A DNA stretch of 64,000 nt from an uncultured Clostridia bacterium (GTDB lineage: Bacteria; Bacillota; Clostridia; Christensenellales; CAG-917), in assembly GCA_934277645.1 (NCBI GenBank), contig CAKQUX010000004.1, forward strand, positions 1 to 64,000, given 5' to 3'. Both the position numbers and the translations under genes were made by a program. Shown here piece after piece: positions 42,872-51,379 of the stretch (the first letter of the stretch is position 1; the number at the start of each line of letters is the position of its first letter). The notes below the pieces were generated by a model that did no database searches, was not told the DNA's origin, and was given only the letters and a program-made list of their open reading frames with translations.

Positions 42872-42967
42872 CATAAGATTTTAAACTATCTTATGTGATA
42901 ATTACAAGAAATAAATCAATAAAATAGCAAACAATGCTTAAAGTATTATAAAAAACTTGCTTTTATA
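42872..42967 (+). other. Two hairpins between truB and ribF
   Basis: CATAAGAT (42872-42879) pairs with ATCTTATG (42888-42895). Further on, TATAAAA (42947-42953) pairs with TTTTATA (42961-42967) and is flanked by AAGTA/TACTT. The second hairpin contains the AGTATTATAAAAA word also found at 8670 and 19240. No FMN riboswitch is seen ahead of ribF. Confidence 0.45.
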
Positions 42968-43005
42968 TAGTACTTGACTTAATTTTAATAATCGAATAGG
43001 TGTAT

Positions 43006-43920
43006 ATGACGATAAACGATATATTTCAATCTGACAGAAAAAAACCGATAGTAATAGCTCTCGGCTTTTTTGACTGTGTGCATATCGGTCATAGAAAACT
43101 TATTGAAGAGACAAAGCAACTTGCAAAAAAGATGAAGGCCGAAAGCGCAGTCTTTACGTTTAATACGAAAGAAAGTAAATTCAAAAAGTCTAACGAAATA
43201 TACAACTTTTTTGAAAGAGAATACATTCTTGAGGAGTTGGGCGTTGATAGAATTGTCTACGCTTCGCTTAATGAAGAATTCGCTTCGCTTAGCGGAGACA
43301 GTTTTTTGAAGTTGCTGTTTAAAAATTTTCACATAGTGGGAATCGTATGCGGCGCCGATTATCGCTACGGAAGAAGCGCGAATAGCAATGTTAGCGATTT
43401 GGCAGAGTTTGCCGCAGGCTACAACGCAAAAGTGATTATCGAGAATTTTGTTACTTATGAAGGCGAAAAAGTTTCGACGACTATGCTTGCGGACATCTTG
43501 TCGTATGGTGATTTAAGCGTTGCTAATAAACTTTTGGGCGAGCCGTATTTTATATTAAATAAAGTCGAGAGCGACTTTAAACGCGGCAGAAAATTCGGGT
43601 GTCCGACTGTCAATGTTCACGTTGATAACAAAGTTAAGCTTCGAGACGGCGTTTACGCAACGGCTTTTGAATTTGAAAAACAAAAATATGCGTCGATAAC
43701 AAACGTCGGAACTAAACCTACGTTTAATGACTCAAATTATACCGTAGAAACCCATGTTTTAAACTTTAACAGGGAAATTTACGGTGAACTTGTAAAAGTA
43801 AGTTTTTTAAAATATATTCGTCCGATAAGGAAATTTTCATCGGCTGACGAGCTTAAAAAACAAATCGATATCGATGCGGAAGTCGCACAAAGAATATTTG
43901 ATTCGGGAGAAAACAAATGA
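43006..43920 (+). CDS. ribF: Bifunctional riboflavin kinase / FAD synthetase
   Basis: ATG 43006 has AATAGGTG upstream; the GTG at 43000 overlaps that site. The 304-aa protein has the FAD synthetase domain (ALGFFDCVHIGHRKLI near residue 18, VCGADYRYGRSAN near 112) and the riboflavin kinase domain (DFKRGRKFGCPTVNV, DGVYAT, NVGTKPTFND, VETHVLNF). It makes FMN and FAD. ribF after truB is the usual order. It overlaps the next gene by 4 nt. Confidence 0.96.
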   Translation: MTINDIFQSDRKKPIVIALGFFDCVHIGHRKLIEETKQLAKKMKAESAVFTFNTKESKFKKSNEIYNFFEREYILEELGVDRIVYASLNEEFASLSGDSFLKLLFKNFHIVGIVCGADYRYGRSANSNVSDLAEFAAGYNAKVIIENFVTYEGEKVSTTMLADILSYGDLSVANKLLGEPYFILNKVESDFKRGRKFGCPTVNVHVDNKVKLRDGVYATAFEFEKQKYASITNVGTKPTFNDSNYTVETHVLNFNREIYGELVKVSFLKYIRPIRKFSSADELKKQIDIDAEVAQRIFDSGENK

Positions 43921-44780
43921 TAAAATTCGGACCGTCCGGGAATTCGGAAAGTTTTGTAAATGAAGGACATAAATCTACTTTTGAGGCGTTTGAATGGCTT
44001 AAAACCCGAGAATTAGAACTGTTTGAGTATTCGTTCGGGCAAGGTGTGAGAATAGGTATGGCGACAGCCGAGACGTACGGGAAAGAGGCTGCAAGGTGTG
44101 GCATCGAAATAAGCGTGCATGCACCGTATTTTATCAATTTTGCAAATCCGGATCCCGAAAAAATAAACAATTCGGTCGGTTATGTTTTGAGTTCGCTTGC
44201 GGCGCTTAAAGCGTTTGGGGGGAAAAGATGTGTTTTTCACCCGGGAAGCGAGGGTGGAGCCGATAGAAAGGATGCGTTTTCTCGCACTATAAAAGGCGTC
44301 GAGTTGCTTTCTCAAAAAAAGCACGACGCAGGCTTTGGCGATTTGTTGATTTGTCCTGAAACTATGGGAAAACAAGCGCAAATCGGAACTGTTGAAGAAA
44401 TAATCGAACTTTGCAATATCGATTCGAGCATATATCCTTGTATCGATTTCGGACATATCAACGCGAGAGAATGTGGGGCTTTAAAAACCAAGGACGATTA
44501 TAAACGCATAATAGATAAATTGATTAGCGGAGTTGGTGAAGAAAAAGCGTCGAATATGCACGTTCATTTTTCAAAAATCGAATACGGAGCGAAAGGTGAA
44601 AAAAGACATTTGACGTTTGCCGACACAAAGTACGGCCCTGAGTTCGAGCCGCTTGCCGAAGTTTTTGCGGAATATAAATTTTCGCCGCATATTTTGTCCG
44701 AGTCGGCAGGAACGCAAGCGGAAGATGCCGCGTGTATGAAGCGTATGTACTTAAATGCCGCAAAAAGGTTAAATGGTTAA
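43917..44780 (+). CDS. nfo: Endonuclease IV family AP endonuclease (TIM barrel)
   Basis: The 287-aa protein has the xylose-isomerase-like barrel with endonuclease IV metal-site blocks: VHAPYFINFANPD, CVFHPGSEGG, LICPETMGK, CIDFGHINARE, MHVHFSK and HILSESAG. Endonuclease IV cuts DNA 5' to abasic sites using a trinuclear zinc centre. The N-terminus lacks the usual GxH start (MIKFGPSGNSESF), placing it in a shorter clostridial branch. It is coupled to ribF and to the HAD gene by overlaps. Confidence 0.87.
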   Translation: MIKFGPSGNSESFVNEGHKSTFEAFEWLKTRELELFEYSFGQGVRIGMATAETYGKEAARCGIEISVHAPYFINFANPDPEKINNSVGYVLSSLAALKAFGGKRCVFHPGSEGGADRKDAFSRTIKGVELLSQKKHDAGFGDLLICPETMGKQAQIGTVEEIIELCNIDSSIYPCIDFGHINARECGALKTKDDYKRIIDKLISGVGEEKASNMHVHFSKIEYGAKGEKRHLTFADTKYGPEFEPLAEVFAEYKFSPHILSESAGTQAEDAACMKRMYLNAAKRLNG

Positions 44781-45603
44781 AATGATAAAAAACATATTCT
44801 TCGATATCGATGAAACGTTGCTGGATTTTTCAAAATCCGAAAGAGTTGCTTTAACGGGTGCTTTGGAAAGTTTTTGTATTGAGTCATCCGATGCGATTTT
44901 AAAAAGATATTCCGAAATCAATTTGCAACAGTGGAAACGCTTAGAACGCGGTGAAATTACGCATTATGAAGTAAAAATCAATCGTTTTAAACTCTTATTT
45001 GAAGAATTTGGCGTTTTAAACGTAGAACCTGAAGATATAACAAAGGCTTATGAGTCTAGGCTGGGTGATTGTGCGTTTTTGATTGACGAAGCGCAGGAAG
45101 TGGTTCAAAAGTTGTCAAACGACGGCTATCGATTGTTTGTTGTGACAAACGGAACGGCGCACGTTCAAAGAGGCAGATTGAAACACGTTGGATTATTCGA
45201 TTTATTTGAAAATATATTTATCTCGCAAGATTTAGGCGTAAACAAGCCTGATATTGCGTTTTTTGAAAAAGCGGCGGCATCGATTGACGGCTTTGCTAAA
45301 AATGAAACGTTGATAGTCGGGGATAGCCTGACTTCTGATATGAAAGGCGGAAAGTGCTTTGGTTTAACTACTGTTTGGTTTAATCGAACTTTCTTGACTG
45401 ACGGTTATCTTGTGGTTAAAAACGAAAAAACCGAGTTAAATGCCGTAAGTGTCGATAGCTTGAAAAACAAATCGAATTTTGAAGAAAATTTATCGGGCGT
45501 ATTATTGGATGACGAGCTTTCAAGGCTCTTATACGTTGATTATCAAATTTCAAGATTGTCTCAATTGGAATTGCTTTTATCTGATTTGAATTGTCCAAAT
45601 TAA
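44773..45603 (+). CDS. HAD hydrolase, YjjG-type nucleotidase, with C-terminal extension
   Basis: ATG 44773 follows AAAAAGG and overlaps the endonuclease gene by 8 nt. The first ~225 residues match YjjG-type HAD phosphatases: FFDIDETLLDF (nucleophile Asp), FVVTNGT (motif II), NKPDIAFFEKA and IVGDSLTSDMKGG. YjjG dephosphorylates non-canonical pyrimidine nucleotides. About 45 extra residues follow (DDELSRLLYVDYQISRLSQL), forming a likely helical tail of unknown purpose. Substrate is inferred from the subfamily only. Confidence 0.82.
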   Translation: MVKMIKNIFFDIDETLLDFSKSERVALTGALESFCIESSDAILKRYSEINLQQWKRLERGEITHYEVKINRFKLLFEEFGVLNVEPEDITKAYESRLGDCAFLIDEAQEVVQKLSNDGYRLFVVTNGTAHVQRGRLKHVGLFDLFENIFISQDLGVNKPDIAFFEKAAASIDGFAKNETLIVGDSLTSDMKGGKCFGLTTVWFNRTFLTDGYLVVKNEKTELNAVSVDSLKNKSNFEENLSGVLLDDELSRLLYVDYQISRLSQLELLLSDLNCPN

Positions 45604-45665
45604 ACGGGCAAAATTAGCATTTCGGGTCAGGATTGACGTTTTATAAAACTTAAAACTTGATTTTA

Positions 45666-46439
45666 TTACATATCGGTTTTGTCGTTGTTACGGTTTTCGT
45701 TATACTCATTTTCTGATTTTGGGCTTTTTTCATTAATTTCTGCGTCGTCGTTTTTGTCGGTTAAATCGTCCTTTGAAATGCTTTTGTTCTTAATTTTAAC
45801 GCTACTTTCTTCGCCTTTGACAAGTCGTACAATATTCTTTCGGTGTTTTAATATGACGATAATTGCCGTTAGGGCAGACAATGAAAATTCTATTGCGAAA
45901 TGAACGTTAAATGATTTGAAAATTGCGGTGTATACGATATAGCCGATTAGATATGCGACGCAACTGAGCATCGAACCGAGCGACGCTTTCTTTGTAATTA
46001 TGACAATAACGGCAAAGCATGCAAGGGCGATAACTACGATAATCGGATGTAGAAGCATTAAACTTCCTGCATAGGTTGCTACGCCTTTTCCGCCTTTGAA
46101 TTTGAAAAGCACGGGAAACATGTGACCCAAAACGCAAAAGAGCGACGATACGCAAAGTCCGTAAGTCGTAAGGTCGGAACGATATCCTTGTTTGACGCAG
46201 AGATAAAAGAATAAAATTGTAAAGCCGCTTGCGGCAATAGCTTTTGAGAAATCGAGCAGCAGTGTAATTATTGCGGTTTTTGCGCCGACGGTACGCAAAA
46301 CGTTTGTCGAACCTGCGTTTCCGCTTCCTTTTTCACGAATATCGAATTTTGCAACTGCTTTAACTATGATTATGCTAAAATTTAAACTTCCTAATAAATA
46401 GGCAACGATTATGGTTAAAACAAAAGATAATGCTAACAT
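45666..46439 (-). CDS. plsY: Acyl-phosphate glycerol-3-phosphate acyltransferase PlsY with charged tail
   Basis: The 257-aa membrane protein has the PlsY motifs LLGSLNFSIIIVKA, REKGSGNAGSTNVLRTVG and FKFKGGKGVAT, plus about six to seven membrane segments in the first ~200 residues. It makes lysophosphatidic acid from acyl-phosphate. The last ~55 residues are a highly charged Lys/Asp/Glu/Asn tail beyond the normal family end. AAGGTG precedes the ATG at 46439. It converges with the HAD gene. Confidence 0.95.
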   Translation of the reverse strand: MLALSFVLTIIVAYLLGSLNFSIIIVKAVAKFDIREKGSGNAGSTNVLRTVGAKTAIITLLLDFSKAIAASGFTILFFYLCVKQGYRSDLTTYGLCVSSLFCVLGHMFPVLFKFKGGKGVATYAGSLMLLHPIIVVIALACFAVIVIITKKASLGSMLSCVAYLIGYIVYTAIFKSFNVHFAIEFSLSALTAIIVILKHRKNIVRLVKGEESSVKIKNKSISKDDLTDKNDDAEINEKSPKSENEYNENRNNDKTDM

Positions 46440-46736
46440 TTTTCACCTTAAATTATTATGAATGGGCAACTGTGTTGCTCAAGCGTTTGAGTATGTCTTT
46501 TGTTGTTGATGCTATTTAACAAATCACCGTTCACTGTGTGAAAATGATTGGTTTATTAAACTAATTAAATTATTTGGTGGCTGTTTTTACCAAATTACCA
46601 AAGTTGTTTTTTTTGTTAAGAATTCTGCCGTTTAATTGTTTTGGCTTTAAATCGAAACTATAAGACGGTCAAAATCTCACTAATATCTCACTAATATTGT
46701 TTAAGTGTAAAAAACAAAGCTTTATACAATAAAGCA
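46440..46736. other. Non-coding spacer between plsY and a methyltransferase
   Basis: AT-rich, no gene seen. It includes a short GGCAAC...GTTGCTC inverted pair near 46464-46480 and presumably the plsY promoter on the minus strand. Confidence 0.35.
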
Positions 46737-47411
46737 TTATTTTTTTCTTAAATGTAATACGAAATGCCTGGAAAACTCTTTAAAATCTCCGTTTGGCAAA
46801 ATTTCGGTTGTTTCGATTTCTTTAATCGGTGCAATGAATTCGAAATCGTTAGAGAATAATCTTTTTATATCGTCTAAATTAACGTAGAAATGCGGAACGT
46901 CAATTTCAGATTCTTTTCCGTCGATATAGATAGAATTTTCGTCTATTCGGCGAGTAGGGGCTTCGGGGCTTGAAAACGTCCAGCTATTTTTTGAAATCAT
47001 GGTGAAATAAAATTCTCCGCCGCTTCTTAAAACCCTTTTAATTTCGCTAAGGACGGTATCAAAACCTTTTGTGTCTGTATGATAAATTACGTTGTATGAA
47101 AAAACTGCGTCAAAGTTGTTGTCGTCAAACGGCAACTTCAACATATTTGCTTGGCGAACATCGATATTAAGATTGTTTTTGTCGGATATTTCTTTGAGAC
47201 GATTTACTGCGTATTCTGAAATGTCTATTCCGCTAACGTCAAAGCCTTTTTGAGCGAAGAAAATAGAGTGTCTACCAAGTCCGACGCCCAAATCTAAAAT
47301 TTTTTTAAAACCTTTTTGCTTAAAATGCTCCGATAGAAAATAAACGTCGTTATCGGGTATCAGCCAATAATTATCTTTGTTTTCTTTCCAGTCCCAACCT
47401 TTACAAATCAT
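46737..47411 (-). CDS. Class I SAM-dependent methyltransferase
   Basis: The 224-aa protein begins MICKGWDWKENKDNYWLIPD and has motif I ILDLGVGLGRHSIFFA (about residue 38), the acidic residue ending GFDVSGIDIS, LPFDDNNFDAVFSYNVIYHT (motif IV) and VLRSGGEFYFTMISK. This is the Methyltransf_11/25 type that acts on small molecules. The substrate cannot be deduced. The start ATG at 47411 follows GGAGGTCG. It stands alone next to the gene-poor region and may be accessory. Confidence 0.88.
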   Translation of the reverse strand: MICKGWDWKENKDNYWLIPDNDVYFLSEHFKQKGFKKILDLGVGLGRHSIFFAQKGFDVSGIDISEYAVNRLKEISDKNNLNIDVRQANMLKLPFDDNNFDAVFSYNVIYHTDTKGFDTVLSEIKRVLRSGGEFYFTMISKNSWTFSSPEAPTRRIDENSIYIDGKESEIDVPHFYVNLDDIKRLFSNDFEFIAPIKEIETTEILPNGDFKEFSRHFVLHLRKK

Positions 47412-48673
47412 ACGACCTCCGTATGTTTATATAATACTATATTTACCAAAAAATTACAATACAAAAACAATACAAAGTGCAATATAAAAATTTGACGTTA
47501 CATCGAATCACGCTAAAAATATTTTAACAAAATAAAAAATATAAAAATTAAAACATTTATACTGAATGCTAAAAATTATTTTTTCTATCGCAAAACGAGC
47601 TGTGCGGATAGGTTGACTGGAAAACGCGCCGAAATGTGGTGTGAATCAAATAGTGTTGATTATCATAATGGGTACTTATGTTGAAACAGTAATGTATCTG
47701 AAATTATTCTAAATTATAGGGCTAATTAAAATTTTAATAAATCGATTAAATATCAAATCTGACAAAATAATTGGATGTATTTATAAATGAAAACTGAAAG
47801 ATTTGAAAGTAAAAAAATACCTTTTAGCTGATTTAAATCTCAAATTTCAAGTTGTTTAAAACACTGTTTTTGTTGCGATTGGCTTATCTTGAAGATGTCT
47901 GAAACTGCCATTTATTGTTTAATTTGTTCAAAAAGTATTCTAAAAATTGGACAATTTCATAATAATTTTATTTAAGTATTCTACAAAACGCAGTTTAGTA
48001 GAATACTTGACGATGTAAAGGTGTGGAAATTCTGTAAAAATGGCGGTCAGTTATTTATTTGCAATGTAGCTGTAAAGAGTTCCTAAAGCACACCAGAAAG
48101 CACACCCGTAAGTTAATTTCTAAGTGAATTAGGTTATTTAAAAAGACAAAAAATCAACATTTTTTAAGAAGTGCAGAAGAAAAAAGAAGTCCGGATTATA
48201 TATTGAAAAAGCAGTTTTGATGTTAAGTCGGTAAGGTAAGGTGGGTTGTGCATCCAGCTTTTGTTTAAGCATGTGAAAACAACAAAAAATCAATTAGCTA
48301 ATTATTAAAGTTCGAGCTTTGACATTTGGTCAAAAAGCAAAAGCGAAGGAAAGGGACTATGGGCTTGGTTGTGAGTGCTAACTTTGCGATTTCTTGCGTA
48401 TTGTGTTGTGTTTTGAGTCGGCTGAGTTGCTTTGCGTTTTGGGCAAGTATCTAAAAAAAGCCAAATTTCGTTCGTTATTCGTTAATTTAAAACAAGAAAT
48501 ACGGGTGTTAAATCCGACTTTTACATTTAAATTTAATATTGGCGCTGAGAGCACAATTTATCGATACGTTGATAATTTTATTGATAAATTCACGGATTAA
48601 TTCACACGACAAGCAAACTCCGTTTGGCATTTAAGTCGAATTTTTACGCTTTGACCATGAGACATCATTACGC

Positions 48674-48695
48674 GTCGCGACGTTGTCGCGACGTT
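48674..48695. repeat. Tandem GC-rich palindromic repeat
   Basis: GTCGCGACGTT occurs twice in tandem (48674-48684, 48685-48695). Each contains the self-complementary GTCGCGAC. It is a GC island in AT-rich DNA. Confidence 0.7.
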
Positions 48696-48770
48696 GCGGT
48701 AGGTAGGTTAGAGTTTATTGGAATGTCGTGTTGTGGCGTTGTGTTTTTTTGGGAATTTAAAAGAATAAAT

Positions 48771-48800
48771 CATTTCGCAAAACACGAGTTTTGCGAAATG
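48771..48800. other. Perfect 13-bp hairpin
   Basis: CATTTCGCAAAAC (48771-48783) pairs perfectly with GTTTTGCGAAATG (48788-48800) around ACGA. A T-run (TATTTTTTTC) follows within 10 nt on the plus strand, so it could be a terminator, but no plus-strand gene is evident. Confidence 0.5.
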
Positions 48801-49007
48801 ATAGCGTATTTTTTTCTTAAAAAATGATATAAATTAGTTTTAAACAAAAAACGGCTTTAAATTCGATTTAACATTGTTTTATCGGATTTCGGATTAACGG
48901 CTTGTTTTATTTGGAACTTTTCAATGTCAAATTAACTTTGTTTATATCGATTAGCTTGGTTTGATTGTTCTTGACCGAATTAACACAAAATGAGATATTT
49001 TAAGCTT

Positions 49008-50252
49008 TTAAACCAATTTAAGTCGTTCGAGTGATTCGATGACGGCGATTTTTGCGTGCTCATAAGTCAATCCGCCTTGAACGTACGCTATATAAGGTTC
49101 TTTTATCGGAGCGTCTGCGCTGAGTTCGATTGACGAGCCTTGCACAAATGTTCCTGCAGCCATAATGACTTGATGCTGATAACCCGGCATGTCCCATGGT
49201 TCTAAAAGCAAATTGCTATCGACCGGCGAAACGCCTTGTATCGAGCGTATAAAGTCAATCAAACTTTTGCTATCGTTAAAGCGAATGCTTGTAACGATAT
49301 CGTACGGTCTTGTGACGTCGCAGTCAGGCTGTGTATCGAATCCAAGTGAGCGATATACCGCCGAGAACAAACAACAGGCTTTTAAAGCGTTTTTAACGAC
49401 GCTTGGCGCCAAAAACAGTCCTTCGTACATTTGCGGATAGCCATAGGCATAAGAGCCGACTTCCATGCCGATAGACGGCGCCGTAAGACGATAGCCGCAC
49501 ATTTCGATTAAATCTTTTCTTCCTGCAATATAACCGCCTGTAGGCGCGATTCCCCCGCCTATATTCTTTATAAGCGAGCCTGCCATAATGTCTGCGCCGA
49601 CGTTAAGCGGTTCTTGCTCCTCGACAAATTCGCCGTAGCAATTATCGACCGCCACAATCGTTTTCGGACTTATCGATTTAACCGTTTTTACGATGTCGGC
49701 AATTTGATTGCATGACAACGCGGAACGCCAATTATATCCGCGCGAGCGTTGAATGAATACCATTTTAATGTCGTCGTTTTTGAGCAATTGTTCGATTTTT
49801 GCCGTGTCAAATTCAACGGTTTGCGGCGTAACAATTAAATCGATTTTATCGAATTTTATGCCGTAATCGTCAAGCGAGCCTATGTTTTTTCCTAAAATAA
49901 CGTCTGTCAACGTGTCGTACGGCATACCTGAAATTGCGACAAATTTATCGTTCGGACGCAATACGCCGAAAAGCATCGTTGAAATGGCATGCGTACCGCT
50001 TACGAGCAACGGAGAAACGATTGCGTCTTCGCCGCCTAAAACGTCGGCAAACAATCTGCAAAGCGTATCGCGTCCTATATCGTCGTAACCGTAGCCGTTT
50101 GTTCCTGCAAAATGACGTGCGGCGACGTTGTTTTTTCTGAACGCATCGAGAACCTTTTTTTGGTTATTCAATGCGGCGTTATCTATCAAATCAAACGTTT
50201 TTTTTAATTTTTTTTCACAGTTATTAACAACTTCAAGTGCTTTATTGTTCAT
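49008..50252 (-). CDS. Methionine gamma-lyase family PLP protein (YnbB-like)
   Basis: The 414-aa protein matches the aluminium-resistance / methionine gamma-lyase family (PF06838): GTNGYGYDDIGRDTLCRLFADVLG near residue 50, VSGTHAISTMLFGVLRPND, IVAVDNCYGEFVEEQEP, and the PLP lysine in AGSLIKNIGGGIAPTGGY. The actual reaction is uncertain. In Firmicutes the gene sits near miaA and hfq (B. subtilis ynbB); here it follows miaA without hfq. AGAGGATA precedes the ATG at 50252. Confidence 0.9.
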   Translation of the reverse strand: MNNKALEVVNNCEKKLKKTFDLIDNAALNNQKKVLDAFRKNNVAARHFAGTNGYGYDDIGRDTLCRLFADVLGGEDAIVSPLLVSGTHAISTMLFGVLRPNDKFVAISGMPYDTLTDVILGKNIGSLDDYGIKFDKIDLIVTPQTVEFDTAKIEQLLKNDDIKMVFIQRSRGYNWRSALSCNQIADIVKTVKSISPKTIVAVDNCYGEFVEEQEPLNVGADIMAGSLIKNIGGGIAPTGGYIAGRKDLIEMCGYRLTAPSIGMEVGSYAYGYPQMYEGLFLAPSVVKNALKACCLFSAVYRSLGFDTQPDCDVTRPYDIVTSIRFNDSKSLIDFIRSIQGVSPVDSNLLLEPWDMPGYQHQVIMAAGTFVQGSSIELSADAPIKEPYIAYVQGGLTYEHAKIAVIESLERLKLV

Positions 50253-50395
50253 ATTATCCTCTATCTATTCTAAAAAATCGATATTTTTGTAATAGTTTTA
50301 CGTCGTTTATCGACATTTTTGTTATTTTTTGTGTTTTATATACGGCCAATTTTTAGCAATTAAGTTTTTAGTTGGGCTTGGCTTGGTAGCTTTGG

Positions 50396-51301
50396 CTATT
50401 GCTTTAAAAAGTTATTCACAAGGTTTCTTGCCGAGTCTTCGTCGAATGCGTTTAACCAAATTAGCTCCTTATATCTTCTGAACCAAGTCAGCTGACGCTT
50501 TGCGTAGTTGCGTGAATTCTTTTTGATTTTTTCTTTAATTTCTTCGATATTAAAACCGTTGTAGTCGGAAAATTCTTTATATCCGATAGCTTGCATTGAC
50601 TGTAATGAAAAATTATTTATCGACATAACTTCGGCGACAAGACCCGCATCGAACATTTGTTCTACTCTGTCGTTGATTCTTTCGTACAACAATTCCCTAT
50701 CCATATCGAGCCCGATCATTAAATAGTCAAAGTTTGGCGCTACAAAACTATCCTTTTGTTCGCTTTTAGGTTTGCCGGTTTTAAGGTAAATTTCTAAAGC
50801 TCTGATAACTCGTTTAACGTCGTTTGGGTGTATTTTTTTTGCCGTATCCGAATCGACTTCGTTAAGTCGTCTGTATAATTCGATTTCGCCATATTTGTTT
50901 AAATCGTTTTCGAGTTGTTTTCTGATACTTTCGTCTTTGTCGGTTTTTGAAAACGACATAGGTCTGATGAGCGATTCGACGTAAAGCCCCGTTCCGCCGA
51001 CAACAAAAGGAATTTTTCCTTTTTGCCAAACTTCGTTTATGGCTTGCATTGCAGCTTTTTGATATTCCGCAACGGAATATTCTTCGTCATAATTTACAAC
51101 GTCGATCATGTGATGCGGAATTTTCTTTTGGTTTTCGACGCTTTCTTTTGCTGTTCCTATGTCGAGAGATTTATAGATCTGCATCGAGTCGCAGGAAATT
51201 ATCTCACCGTTAAACAATTCGGCGAGTTTTAGACCTAAGCCCGATTTTCCCGACGCCGTTGCGCCGACTATAAAAACAACTTTATGTTTCGATGTTGACA
51301 T
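50396..51301 (-). CDS. miaA: tRNA dimethylallyltransferase
   Basis: The 301-aa protein has the P-loop GATASGKS (residues 13-20), ISCDSMQIYKSLDIGTAK, VGGTGLYVESLI, HPNDVKRVIRALEI and the C-terminal RNYAKRQLTWFRRY. It adds the dimethylallyl group to A37 of tRNAs; MiaB, encoded nearby at 56261, then methylthiolates it. It lies 78 nt downstream of mutL. Confidence 0.97.
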   Translation of the reverse strand: MSTSKHKVVFIVGATASGKSGLGLKLAELFNGEIISCDSMQIYKSLDIGTAKESVENQKKIPHHMIDVVNYDEEYSVAEYQKAAMQAINEVWQKGKIPFVVGGTGLYVESLIRPMSFSKTDKDESIRKQLENDLNKYGEIELYRRLNEVDSDTAKKIHPNDVKRVIRALEIYLKTGKPKSEQKDSFVAPNFDYLMIGLDMDRELLYERINDRVEQMFDAGLVAEVMSINNFSLQSMQAIGYKEFSDYNGFNIEEIKEKIKKNSRNYAKRQLTWFRRYKELIWLNAFDEDSARNLVNNFLKQ

Positions 51302-51379
51302 TTTGTTGTACCTTATAAAAATGATGTTATTGCGTTATTTTTGATAAGTTTTGCGTATAGTATTACAAAATTAACGGTT

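Larger units (their letters stand above)
47412..49007. other. 1.6 kb gene-poor AT-rich region with palindromes
   Basis: I find no supportable gene on either strand; two frames of 67-68 codons (48394-48600, 48624-48827) have weak starts and unlikely composition. Visible structures are an 11-bp inverted repeat (47974-47984 with 47998-48008), a short hairpin TTTGAC/GTCAAA at 48318-48334, a GC-rich tandem repeat at 48674-48695 and a 13-bp hairpin at 48771-48800. The base make-up differs from the flanking genes. It looks like decayed accessory DNA or a site of past insertion. Confidence 0.5.

Noticed and set aside
42732..43005. FMN riboswitch before ribF
   Set aside because: The conserved AGGGTGAAATTCC-type cores are absent; only simple hairpins are seen.
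48394..48827. Two small plus-strand genes in the gene-poor region
   Set aside because: Neither has a convincing ribosome site; the second reads through a perfect palindrome and a GC-rich tandem repeat, so its sequence is dictated by the repeats.
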